NCBI RefSeq assembly: GCF_020740795.1
Contig: NC_067305.1
Location: 2,232,001 to 2,296,000, forward strand
Reading direction: 5' to 3'
Length of the DNA: 64,000 bases
DNA from: Apus apus
Taxonomy: Eukaryota; Chordata; Aves; Apodiformes; Apodidae
Of this stretch, positions 23,688-33,603 are shown in pieces. Position 1 is the stretch's first letter. Every line of letters begins with the position of its first letter. The translations under genes were made by a program, and so were the position numbers. Below the pieces are notes generated by a model. It was given only the letters and a program-made list of their open reading frames with translations, did not search any database and was not told the origin of the DNA.

Positions 23688-24165
23688 TCATAGAGTGATG
23701 GGATGGTGGAGGTTGGAAGGGACCTTGAAGAACATCAGGTTCCAAGCCCCTGCATGGGCAGGGACACCTCCCACCAGCCCAGGTTGCTCCAAGCCCCATC
23801 CAACCTGCCCTTCAACACTGCCAGGGATGGGGCAGCCACAGCTTCCCTGGGCAACCTGGGCCAGGCTCTCACCACCCTCACAGCAAAGAATTTCTTCCTC
23901 ACATCTCAGCTCCAGCTCCCTCTTCCAGCTGGAAACCCTTCCCCCTGCTCCTCTCCCTCCCTGCCCTTGTCCCAGGCCCCTCCCCAGCTTTCCTGGAGCC
24001 CCTTCAGGCACTGGAAGCTGCTCTAAGGTCTCCCTGGAGCCTTCTCTTCTCCAGGCTGAACACCCCAACTCTCCCAGCCTGGCTCCAGAGCAGAGCTGCT
24101 CCAGCCCTTGGATCATCTCCGTGGCCTCCTCTGGACTCTCTCCATCTGGTTTCTGCCTCCTGGCA
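23688..24165 (-). mobile_element. CR1 LINE fragment
   Basis: Reverse 3' end ATCATAGAGTGATGGGATGG, young-type core, then CAGGCACTGGAAGCTGCTCT and GATCATCTCCGTGGCCTCCT. Its distal part is nearly identical to that of the copy at 49078. Confidence 0.95.
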
Positions 24166-24752
24166 TGATGGCCACTGGTCTTCTACACCCATGAAATTCC
24201 CCATTGCCTTAAATCACACGTGTCCTTCACACTTCTAACCCTCCCTGTCAAACCATCAAGGCTGCCATGTCAGTGCCAGGGATGTCCCTTCTGCTCTAGC
24301 CCCAGGAAATGGGCAGAATGACTTTGGATTGACACCAGTACCAAGCCCTTGCACCCCACCAGCTGCTGGGGAACATTTCTCCACCTCCCCTGGGGCTCCA
24401 ACTTTCTCACTCTGTCTGTGCCCACGGTGGGTGCAACGTGTGCCCAAGAAGGGAATCTTGGCGTTATTCACATGGAAAAAATGCTGTGGGATTGGTTCCC
24501 TTTCATGTAACTAACTGGTCCCATGACCTCAGCTCAGGATTCTTGATTTCTGAGCGAAAGAATTTCCAATACTGAGAAGGGAGAGGCTGCTGGGTTTGTG
24601 GGGAGGGCAGCAGGGAGGCTGCAGTGAGCAAGTCCTTGCAGAAGGGACTGGTTGGGAGCCACACCTAAGCTGAGCTTGGCTCCAGCCCCACCTCCCCACA
24701 CCATCTTTCTGGTGCCTTTTTAGCAACCATGAGCAAAATTTGAGACCCTGAG
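24166..24752. other. Unique spacer, nothing recognised
   Basis: Single-copy sequence without a supported gene. Confidence 0.4.
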
Positions 24753-24879
24753 CACCCAAGGGAGGTTTTTTTTTTGTGTTTCTCCTCTCAAGACATGACC
24801 CACATCCCACAGCTTGACATCATCCTCCACACCCAGCCTGTAGTGTCCCTGTATTTAGCTTCATCCCTTCCACAATCCA
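24753..24879. repeat. Left copy of a local direct duplication
   Basis: Shares with 25592-25710 the run CAAGACATGACCCACATCCC, then CAGCTTGACATCATCCTCCA, CACCCAGCCTGTAGTGTCC and CATCCCTTCCACAATCCA, with a few substitutions. The copies are about 830 bp apart. Confidence 0.9.
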
Positions 24880-25247
24880 TGCTGGAGACACCTTTGATGG
24901 GGTGGTCACCAGTCTCAAAATAGAGCAGGTCTCCACTTCCATGGAAAAGAGGGAGGTGAAGAATTGGGAACCAAAAAGGGAGAGGAGGTCACTGCAGAGC
25001 TACTTCAGCTTCATAAATGCTTTTGGTATCACTCCCTCCTGGCCTGGGCAGGGGGGAGAAAGATGAAACAGCTCAAGGTCATGGGGAAAAAAAATGGTGA
25101 ACAAATAGAAGGGGATGACATGAGCAGGTCCCTGATTGTGCCAGGACATGCCTTCTGCTCCCTCCTGTAGGAATCAGGATTTTGCAACAAACCTGAATTT
25201 GGGTGCTTGAGAGTGAGAGCAGCTGCAGTGACAAGCAGGTGGCTCAT
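24880..25247. other. Unique spacer, nothing recognised
   Basis: Single-copy sequence between the two direct-repeat copies. Confidence 0.4.
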
Positions 25248-25563
25248 GGAAGGGGCTCCAGGAAAGCTGGGGAGGGGCTTGGGACAAGGGCAGGGAGGGA
25301 GAGGACAAGGGGGGATGGATGAAAACTGGCAGAGGGAGATTGAGGTGAGACATGAGGAGGGAATTCTGGGGTGTGAGGGTGGTGAGAGCCTGGCCCAGGT
25401 TGCCCAGGGAAGCTGTGGCTGCCCCATCCCTGGCAGTGTTGAAGGGCAGGTTGGATGGGGCTTGGAGCAGCCTGGGCTGGTGGGAGGTGTCCCTGCCTGT
25501 GCAGGGGGTTGGATCTGGATGATCTTTAAGCTCCCTCCACACCAAACCAATTCTATGATTCTA
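25248..25563 (+). mobile_element. CR1 LINE 3' fragment
   Basis: From GGGGCTCCAGGAAAGCTGGG to the tail CCAATTCTATGATTCTAGA. It lies between the two copies of the local duplication. Confidence 0.95.
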
Positions 25564-25591
25564 GAGCTTGGTTCAGTTCAGCTTCCAGCGT

Positions 25592-25710
25592 CCAAAGGAG
25601 ATTTTTGTGCTTCTCATCTCAAGACATGATCCACATCCCACAGCTTGACATCATCCTCCACACCCAGCCTGTAGTGTCCATGTATTTGGCTTCATCCCTT
25701 CCACAATCCA
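25592..25710. repeat. Right copy of a local direct duplication
   Basis: Partner of 24753-24879, same orientation, about 90% identical by eye. It begins some 30 bp after the CR1 tail. Confidence 0.9.
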
Positions 25711-26059
25711 CCACCCCTGCTCCTGCCTTCCTCCACTGGCTGCTCCTCACTTGTGACTGGCTGGAGCAGTGATTGCTCAGCTGACCTGCAACATCTGCTC
25801 CAGTCTTCCCTGGTTTTTGGGGATCAATCCAGAACAGAGACAGCTCCTGGGAAGGTTTCTGCCTGGATCCTTCCCACCTCCATCCTCACAGAGCAGATGA
25901 CCACAGGCAGCTGGAGGGGCTGCAGAGGGGTGGGAGAAGACAGGGAATAAAATTGCTGGCCTGGTCAGTCCTGATCACTAATGAAAACCTTGTAGCTGGG
26001 ATCTTCTTTTTCTGACCCCTGAGAACCTTGTCAGGACCTCGAAGGAAATATAGTGAGAA

Positions 26060-26848
26060 CGAGAGCAGCAGATGAAGGGGAGGGAGGGATGGGGAAGGGA
26101 GAAGAGGGATGGGGAAGGGGAAGGAGGGATGGGCAAAGGGAGGGAAGGATGAGGAAGGGAAGGGAGGGATGAGGAAGGGGAGGGAAGGATGAGGGAGGGA
26201 TGAGGAAGGGGAGGGAAGGATAGGGAAGGGGAGGATGAAAAAGGGGAGGGAAGGATGGGGAAGGGGAGGGAAGGACAGGGCAGGGGAGGGATGGGGAAGA
26301 GGAGGGAAGGATGGGGAAGGGAGAAGAGGGATGGGGAAGGGGAAGGAGGGATGGGGAAGGGGAAGGAGGGATGGGGAAGGGGAAGGAGGGATGGGCAAAG
26401 GGAGGGAAGGATAAGGAAGGGAAGGGAGGGATGAGGAAGGGGAGGGAAGGATGAGGGAGGGATGAGGAAGGGGAGGGAAGGATAGGGAAGGGGAGGATGA
26501 AGAAGGGAAGGGAAGGATGAGGAAGGGAAGGGAGGGATGAGGAAGGGTAGGGAAGGATAGGGAAGGAGAGGGAAGGGGAGGAAAGGATAGGGAAGGGGAG
26601 GGAAGGGGAAGGAGGATGGGGGAAGGGAGGGAAGGATGGGGAAGGGGAGGATGAAGAAGGGGAGGGAAGGATGGGGAAGGGGAAGGAGAGATGGGGAAGG
26701 GGAGGGAAGGATAGGGCAGGGGAGGGATGGGGAAGAGGAGGGAAGGATGGGGAAGGATGGGGAAGGGGAGAGATGGGGAAAGGGAAAGAGGGATGGGAAA
26801 GGGGAGGGAAGGATGGGGAAGGGGAAGGAAGGATGAGGGAGGGGGCTG
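26060..26848. repeat. Polypurine minisatellite tract, about 790 bp
   Basis: Almost pure A/G on the plus strand, built from GGGATGGGGAAGGGGAAGGA and GGGAGGGAAGGAT-like words. Larger blocks recur: a GGCAGGGGAGGGATGGGG block near 26280 returns near 26713. The minus strand is open over 300 codons in several frames only because CCTTCCCC-type repeats lack stops. Confidence 0.95.
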
Positions 26849-27353
26849 CATCGCTGGGGTGAGAGGGATTTGTTTCTCTCTGTTCTCTTCCCCGTGACAC
26901 GTAACTGACCCCAGACCGCTCGCTGATCCCCGGGGGCTGTTCCCGACGCCACAAGGGCGGGAGGGTCTTTCAGAACAAATCGTTTCGAGGCAGGAAAGAA
27001 AGCAAAGCAGCAGCAGCTCCGGCCCCACAGGCACAAACCTCCCTCCTCCTCCTCCTCCTCCTCCCCCCCTGCCAGCAGGTCTGGGAGCTCCCCAAGCAAA
27101 GGGGGGAGCGAGCAGGAGGAATTTTCCAGGGGGGCCGGGAAGAACCGAGCCCCGCACAGCTCCCGCGGTTCAAACGCTGCCCTGGAGCAGCTCGGGCTCG
27201 CCCGGGGCAGCCCCGGGTGCGCAGGGACCAGCCGGGTCTTGCTTCTTGTGGGGAGCCGAGATGCGGGGTGACGGGCAGGAGGGGGGGGGAGATGTGAACT
27301 GCACGAGGTGGGACCCGCTGTTCAGCTTCCCCGCCTGCCCCGGGGGCTGCGCC
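26849..27353. other. GC-rich, CpG-containing flank
   Basis: Non-repetitive GC-rich sequence with a short (GGAGGA)-type run at 27044-27065. It could be a CpG island of an unannotated transcript, but no exon is supported. Confidence 0.35.
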
Positions 27354-27460
27354 AGCCCGGAGCCTCCCCCTGCCCGGAGCCTCCCCCTGCCCGGAGCCCC
27401 CCCCTGCCCGGAGCCTCCCCCTGCCCGGAGCATCCCCCTGCCCGGAGCCTCCCCCTGCCC
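27354..27460. repeat. 17-nt tandem repeat, about 6 copies
   Basis: Unit AGCCTCCCCCTGCCCGG, nearly perfect. Confidence 0.93.
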
Positions 27461-27465
27461 GGCTC

Positions 27466-27538
27466 GGTGCGGGGCGAGGGGCCGGGGGTGCGGGGCGAGG
27501 GGCCGGGGGTGCGGGGCGAGGGGCCGGGGGTGCGGGGG
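27466..27538. repeat. 22-nt G-rich tandem repeat, 3 copies
   Basis: Each unit is GTGCGGGGCGAGGGG followed by CCGGGG. It lies directly after the C-rich 17-nt array, so strand composition flips within a few bases. G-quadruplex-capable on the plus strand. Confidence 0.93.
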
Positions 27539-27621
27539 GACCGTCCCTGCTGCGCGGGAGGGGAGGAGGGGGAGGAGAGAGGCCACAGCTCCGCACAGTG
27601 CGGCTGCAGCCTCCTGCCATC

Positions 27622-28078
27622 AGTCCCGCATCTCCCGGGATCCAGCATCTCCCGGCATCCACCTTCCCCTGGAATCCAGCATCCCCTGGGATTCACCATC
27701 TCCCGGAATCCAGCATCTCCCAGGATCCACCATCTCCCCAGGATCCACCATCTCCTGGGATCCACCATCTCCCAGGATCCACCATCTCCCCAGAATCCAC
27801 CATCTCCCCAGGATCCACCATCTCCCAGGATCCACCATCTCCCCAGGATCCACCATCTCCCCAGGATCCACCATCTCCCAGGATCCACCATCTCCCCAGA
27901 ATCCACCATCTCCCAGGATCCAGCATCTCCCGGGATCCAGCATCTCCCGGGATCCACCATCTCCCCAGAATCCACCATCTCCCAGGATCCACCATCTCCC
28001 AGGATCCACCATCTCCCAGGATCCACCATCTCCCAGGATCCAGCATCTCCTGGGATCCACCACCTCCTGGGACCCAGC
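27622..28078. repeat. 17-nt minisatellite, about 26 copies
   Basis: Unit CCACCATCTCCCAGGAT with variants CCCAGAAT and CAGCATCTCCCGGGAT. One-base length changes move it between frames, giving long meaningless open frames on both strands. Confidence 0.95.
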
Positions 28079-30539
28079 CCCTCTACTCACACAGGGTTTC
28101 CAACCACCCTGCAGACACAGGAGACCCTCCCTCATCCTCAGTGCCAACACCCCCTGGCAGCAGGATTGCTCCCCATGTGCCTGTCCTGGGGATGGATGCT
28201 GGTACCACGTTTGTGCTGAGAGGTTTTGGAGGGGAGCAAGGGGATGTGGACAACCCCAGCACCAGCTCCCAACAGCACAACCCAACAGGGGCTGGACATG
28301 GCTGGGGGGATGAGAGCAGGGACTGGAGCCTGAGCCCTGAAGCTCAGCAGGGTGATCCCCAAGTTGAACAAAGCCTCACCATGATCCTCTTCCCTCTTTG
28401 TCCTCACTTCCCTTCCCATCTCCACTCCTTTCAGATGGAGGAACATGCTTCAGTCACTGGTGAGGAGTTCCCTGGCTGAGCATCACCCACAGCCCCCTCA
28501 GGAGGAAGGAGGAGAGGGTTTGAGCCCTCAGATGTCCCCTGCTCAGGTATCAAACTTACACATGGCTATGAAAAGCACCTGCTTTTTACAGCACAGATCT
28601 CCCCAGAATAAGAGCTTCAGGTTTTTGCAACTAAAAGAGCTTTTAAGTGTCCATCTTCAGGCCCTGAAAGGACAGCAGGGCCCAAATTTGTGGCTGGCAG
28701 CTTTGCTGCTTTTGCACATCAAGTCACAGCATTTCTGAGCCCCTTCTGGCACCTCTTCCTCACGTGGTGCCTTCTAAACCCCCCACCCCCAGGGACCTGC
28801 TGCTCCCTGGGAACACCAGGTGGGCACCCTGTCAAGGGGACCTGGAGCTCCGAGCACAAAGGAAGATGAAAACCAACCCGTTCTCACACACATCAGCACA
28901 CAGGAGCTCAAAAGACTCAGGCCCAGACTGGCTGGAGATCTCTTAAGCAACATTTTTGTGGTGCAGAGAAAGGTTTTTTTTGGCCAAGCTCCTTCCACCT
29001 AGAGACACGGAGCCGGTGGTTCCCACCAGTGCTGGTTTGTATCCCTTTTGCCAGCCCACTGAAGAAGGCTTCCAACAAAACTTCAGGGACCCACAGGAAT
29101 CACAGGATCCAGTGCTGAGACTCCAACAGCCCTTTTGTGAAGCCCAGCAGCTGAAGTCCTTAAAATCCTCGTTGAATTTTTAACCCCCCCACCCAGGCAG
29201 ACCTGCCCAGCTTCTCGCTCCTTGCTCTGCTGGGATGGGGGTGATTTTTTTTTTTCAGCTGCTTTTCCAACATCCACCAAATGCATTTAGAGAGTTGGGG
29301 TTTTGCCTCAAAAGATGATGGCACTTGGGTGGTCACGGGGAGATGATTTCTATATATATATCTCCAGCTTGTGTGGGAAAGATTTGGGGTGGCTGAGATG
29401 CTGCCTTGACAAGAAGCACCACGAGAGCTTTTGCAGGAGACCATCTCAGTTTGCTCAGCCTAACAAAACAAAGGCCAGAAAAGGGTAGGATTGCTACACA
29501 TAAAAGCACCCAAGAGGGAGCTGAGATGTCTGTTTAAGCATGAGGAGAATGTTGGCATGAAGCCAGCTGGGGGGATATAAAAAAAAAACACAAACACGTA
29601 AAAATTGGCTCCAAATCAAATTAAGTGGGATTAAAAAAAGGGGCCTCGTAATTCAGAGCACTCAGCTTGGCCAGGGGACACACTGGAGGCTGAGAGGGTG
29701 GAGAACTGGACCTTTATGAGTGGGATTCCAGGGTCAGACATGGACAGCAGGTCTGGATTGAACTCCAAAGGTCTCTCCTAGCCCCGTGCTTCCACCAGTA
29801 AAGACATCCCACGTGTAGGTCTCTGAAACTGGAAAGCTAAACCCTGCAGACTGGGGAAGCCCCAGTGCTCAATGTCCCCATCAAGCTGTGCTGAGGGCTC
29901 CTGAAGTCCTCCCAGATGAAACATCAATCCAAGAAGAGGCATGAGCTGACTTCCCTGGGAATGCCTGTGCCTGGAGATTGGTAACTAACGAGCGTGGATC
30001 TTGGAGAGCTGCAACAATAGCTTATTTTCAAGGAAAATTAAGAACAGCTTGTTTTTCCTAATCTTACAGCTTCCTCCAAACAAATGTGTCACAGCTGTTA
30101 TACCTGGAGGTCATGGAAAAAAAGGTCTCATAGGAACTGCTGGAAGAAGAAGAATTTTGGCCCAAGACAAAGTCTGGATGTGTGCTGGGTGAAAACAATG
30201 CAGAGAGACTGAGGAGAAACTCTTGCCTTGCCCATGGTAACAGAAAGATGAATTGCAGTCATGAATTTAAGGGGGAAAGCCCAAATAGGAGTAGGAGTGA
30301 AGACAGAAAAGTATTTGAAAAGATTGTGGAGGGAAGTGTTGGCCTCCCCTGTCACTGCAGGGTTTTGTGAACAGGTTAGACACATTTTGCTCTGTTAACT
30401 GTATTTTATATATAAGCATAAAATACCAGGTTTGGATTTTTTTTTTGTTCTTATATTTTTGATATTGGGTTTATTGATTCTACCTGAAAGGAGGTTGGAG
30501 TGAGGTGGAGGTTGAAGCATTGGAATTGGTAGAGTTGGG
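28079..30539. other. Unique intergenic sequence, nothing recognised
   Basis: About 2.4 kb without a supported gene or repeat family. Contains short A/T runs (29247-29258, 29579-29588) and a small AT run near 29351. Confidence 0.4.
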
Positions 30540-30620
30540 TTACTGGTTGGTAGAGGTAGGTTATGGTTGGACTTGATGATCTTAAAGGCTTTTTCCAAAT
30601 GGAAAGGTTCTGTGATTCTG
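30540..30620 (+). mobile_element. Short CR1 3' remnant
   Basis: GGTTGGACTTGATGATCTTA then AAGGCTTTTTCCAAATGG and GTTCTGTGATTCT. A roughly 80-bp, older 3' end. Confidence 0.8.
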
Positions 30621-30903
30621 CCAGGAATGGATCCTGAAAAGTGGATCCTTTTCTGAGGCAGGAGGGTGGGTTACATGGCAACTTCTGAAATGGCAACTAA
30701 TATAATCCTTGATAGAAAGCTGAGCACCAAGATGGAAACAACAGGGGCTCACATTCAAGGCTGGACACAGGGCTGCTGCTGCCAGCATGAACACAACATC
30801 CACCCAGCTCTGCATCCCAGAGACCTGGAGACACCAGCCCTCAAGCAGGTCTGAACACCTCGGTCCCAACCTGCCCAGTCTGAGCTGGAATGATAAAGGC
30901 TCA

Positions 30904-31140
30904 ATCATAGAATGGTTTGGGTTGGAAGGGACCTGAAAGATCTTCTAGATCCAACCCCCTGCATGGGCAGGGACACCTCCCAGCAGCCCAGGCTGCTCCA
31001 AGCCCCATCCAACCTGCCCTTCAACACTGCCAGGGATGGGGCAGCCACAGCTTCCCTGGGCAACCTGGGCCAGGCTCTCACCACCCTCACACTCCAGAAT
31101 CTCCTCCTCATGTCCAACCTCCATCTTCTCTCCTCCAAGC
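30904..31140 (-). mobile_element. CR1 LINE 3' fragment
   Basis: Reverse, from ATCATAGAATGGTTTGGGTT through the young-type core to CTCATGTCCAACCTCCATC. Confidence 0.95.
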
Positions 31141-31854
31141 TTCATCCATTAAGATTGAATCAAGCCTCATACATGATCACACTTCACCTGCACCGCTTTG
31201 CGTGTGAGGCTCAGGAAAAGGCTGTTGGTAACATTCCAAGAGTTTTAGAAGTCCCAGGGACACAGAGGACAGTGATACAAAAAGTCCTGCTGCAAACCAC
31301 CAGAGTTTTGGTGCCATTGCCCTGGTTTTTTTCTCAGCAAAGCCCCAGGCTGCAGCCATGGTGCCCAGAGCTGCACAGAGCCCCAGGACGGTGTCACGTC
31401 AATCCACATCACCATGAAAACACTAAAATCAAACACATCTAGTTTGGTATAAATGGATACCTTGCAGCCACCTCCCTAACAGTACGTGGGGAAAAGCATC
31501 CAGTCACCACAAGCCAGGGTATTTCTGAACCCATTTAAAATCTTAAAACCACAATACAAACCCCTAACAATACCAAATGGGGGGACATCAGGAAACCATT
31601 GAAAGAAACTCCCAGTACAATAGAAAAGGGGATGAAACATGACTGTGACTGCCAATCTCCCATAAATATTTTTAAAGGCAACAAAGAGGATTGTCAATGA
31701 GAGCTGAGACAGGATAAGGGCAGATAATGTAGGTTCAGTTGAAAGTTTTCCTTATTTAAAGGTTCTCTGAGGTAATGAGACTTTTAAAAGCCACCCAACC
31801 CCCTCCATGTCTCCTAGGACTCCAGGTCAAAGAGACCAAAGGCACAGAATGAGA
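31141..31854. other. Unique spacer, nothing recognised
   Basis: AT-richer single-copy sequence; no gene supported. Confidence 0.4.
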
Positions 31855-32180
31855 GAGTCACAGAGTGGTGGGGTTGGAAGGGACCTCTGGAGATCACCCA
31901 GTCCAACCCCTGCCAGAGCAGGATCCCCTAGAGCAGATCCCACAGGAACACATCCAGGTGGGTTGGAATGTCTCCAGGGATGGAGACTCCACAGCCTCCC
32001 TGGGCAGCCTGTCCCAGGGCTCTGTCACCCTCACACTCAAGAAGTGTTTCCTCATGTTTAGCTTGACCCTCCTGTGCTCCAGTTTGTGCCCATTGCCCCT
32101 TGTCCTGTCCCTGGGCACCCCTGAGCAGAGTCTGGCCCCATCCTCCTGCCACCCCCTGGAGATACTTACAAGCATTAATG
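31855..32180 (-). mobile_element. CR1 LINE fragment, second subfamily
   Basis: Reverse, CACAGAGTGGTGGGGTTGGA with CACAGGAACACATCCAGGTG; sister to the copy at 18955 and extending to CCACCCCCTGGAGATACTTA. Confidence 0.93.
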
Positions 32181-33501
32181 AGATGCTTATAAATAAAGGT
32201 GTGAGACATCTTCAGCTCCCATCTCAGCCCTGCCTCAGCACAGCCTGAGCCTGGTCCCTTCTCCCTGCCTCAGTTTCCCCATATGTGTTACAGCCTCTAA
32301 AGGCAGCACGAGGGCTGCAAGGACTGAGAGGTGGCCCTGGAAGCTACACGTGAAAACCACACACCCTATTTTCACTGTCTCATCAATCCAGGCAGTCACA
32401 GGGACGGATGGTGCAGGATCTGCTGCCAGGGCCACCACACGCTCTGGTCTCTGCTGGATCAGCTGGACCCTGCCTGCTCCAGCACATGAAGCCCAGGAGC
32501 TGGTGGAGCAGAAGGGCAGAGCTGCCACCCCATGCACATTGTTCTGACAGCTGCTAAGGCCTGACCTGCTGACTCGCAGGGCTCCCTGTCACATCCTGTT
32601 CCTTGAAGGGGAGCTGATTACATTTGCCTCCCTAACGAGCTCAATGAGTCTGAAGATGGGCTGAGGCTGCACAATTGGGTAGTATATGATCCCTGGCTCC
32701 CAGCTCTGGCAGCCAGAGAGGGAGGCTGTGTCTGTGTGTGTGAAGCCAAACAAACACAGAAACCTCACGGGGTCTAAAGGAGCCCTGAGCCAAGACATTC
32801 ATGTGCTGAAGGACAAAAGCCCAGGGAAGCACCAGGAAGGCAGGGCACCATCACAAGCTGCAGGGCCATCTGAAAGGACCTACCCACCAGGCAATCCCAA
32901 ATGGAACCTCTCTGACCCAAGAAGGGACAAACATTTTCCATGGGATCAGGTGGTCAGAGGAACAGAATGGCTTCAGTAGCTAAAAAAACCCCCCAACAAC
33001 CCCAAAACAAATTCCAAATCCAATTCTTAACTCCTGCTCAGTTAATTTTCTGTAATCACAACTGCTCCCTTTCTTTCCACACACCTCTGAAGCAGCAGGT
33101 TTTCGGACCATCATCTGAAGTACTTTGTAAAAGTCACTGTAAGCAGGAAACCAACCTAACTAGGTCATCGTTCCAATCTAGAACAGTGATGTCAAGGTTT
33201 CTTGCCTTCCTTTTGTCACCTCGTTATCTTCTAGAACCTTTGGGAATCTGCTGGTCTCACTGAGAGCTACAAGGACATGCTCAGCTCTGCATGCACGTGC
33301 CTGTTTGCCCTCCCCAAAGCTCAGGCTGCCCTGCCTCTGCAGGGAGAGGGTGGAGTTGGGGCATGTGTGAGATTGCTGGGGTTACACACAGCAGGACACC
33401 TGGGAATAAACAACTTCCCTGAATCTTGGACACTCCAGGAACACAGGGACAGGGATCGCGACGCTCTCGGGATCGTGGCTGGAAAACACAGCAGCTTTTT
33501 G
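32181..33501. other. Unique intergenic sequence, nothing recognised
   Basis: Single-copy sequence; no gene or RNA supported. Confidence 0.4.
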
Positions 33502-33603
33502 TCATAGAGTCCTGGAATGGTTTGGGTGGGAAGGGGCCTTCAAGATCATCAGGATCCAACCCCCTGCATGGGCAGGGACACCTCCCACCAGCCCAGGTTG
33601 CTC
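33502..33603 (-). mobile_element. Short CR1 3' fragment
   Basis: Reverse, CATAGAGTCCTGGAATGGTT to CACCAGCCCAGGTTGCTC; about 100 bp. Confidence 0.92.

Noticed and set aside
25886-27157. 423-codon minus-strand frame rich in Pro, Ser and Phe
   Set aside because: It is the complement of the polypurine tract; three minus frames are open at once because the CCTTCCC-type repeat has few stops.
27246-28479. Overlapping frames of 220-355 codons on both strands
   Set aside because: They are read-outs of the 17- and 22-nt arrays; both strands and several frames are open with repeat peptides only.
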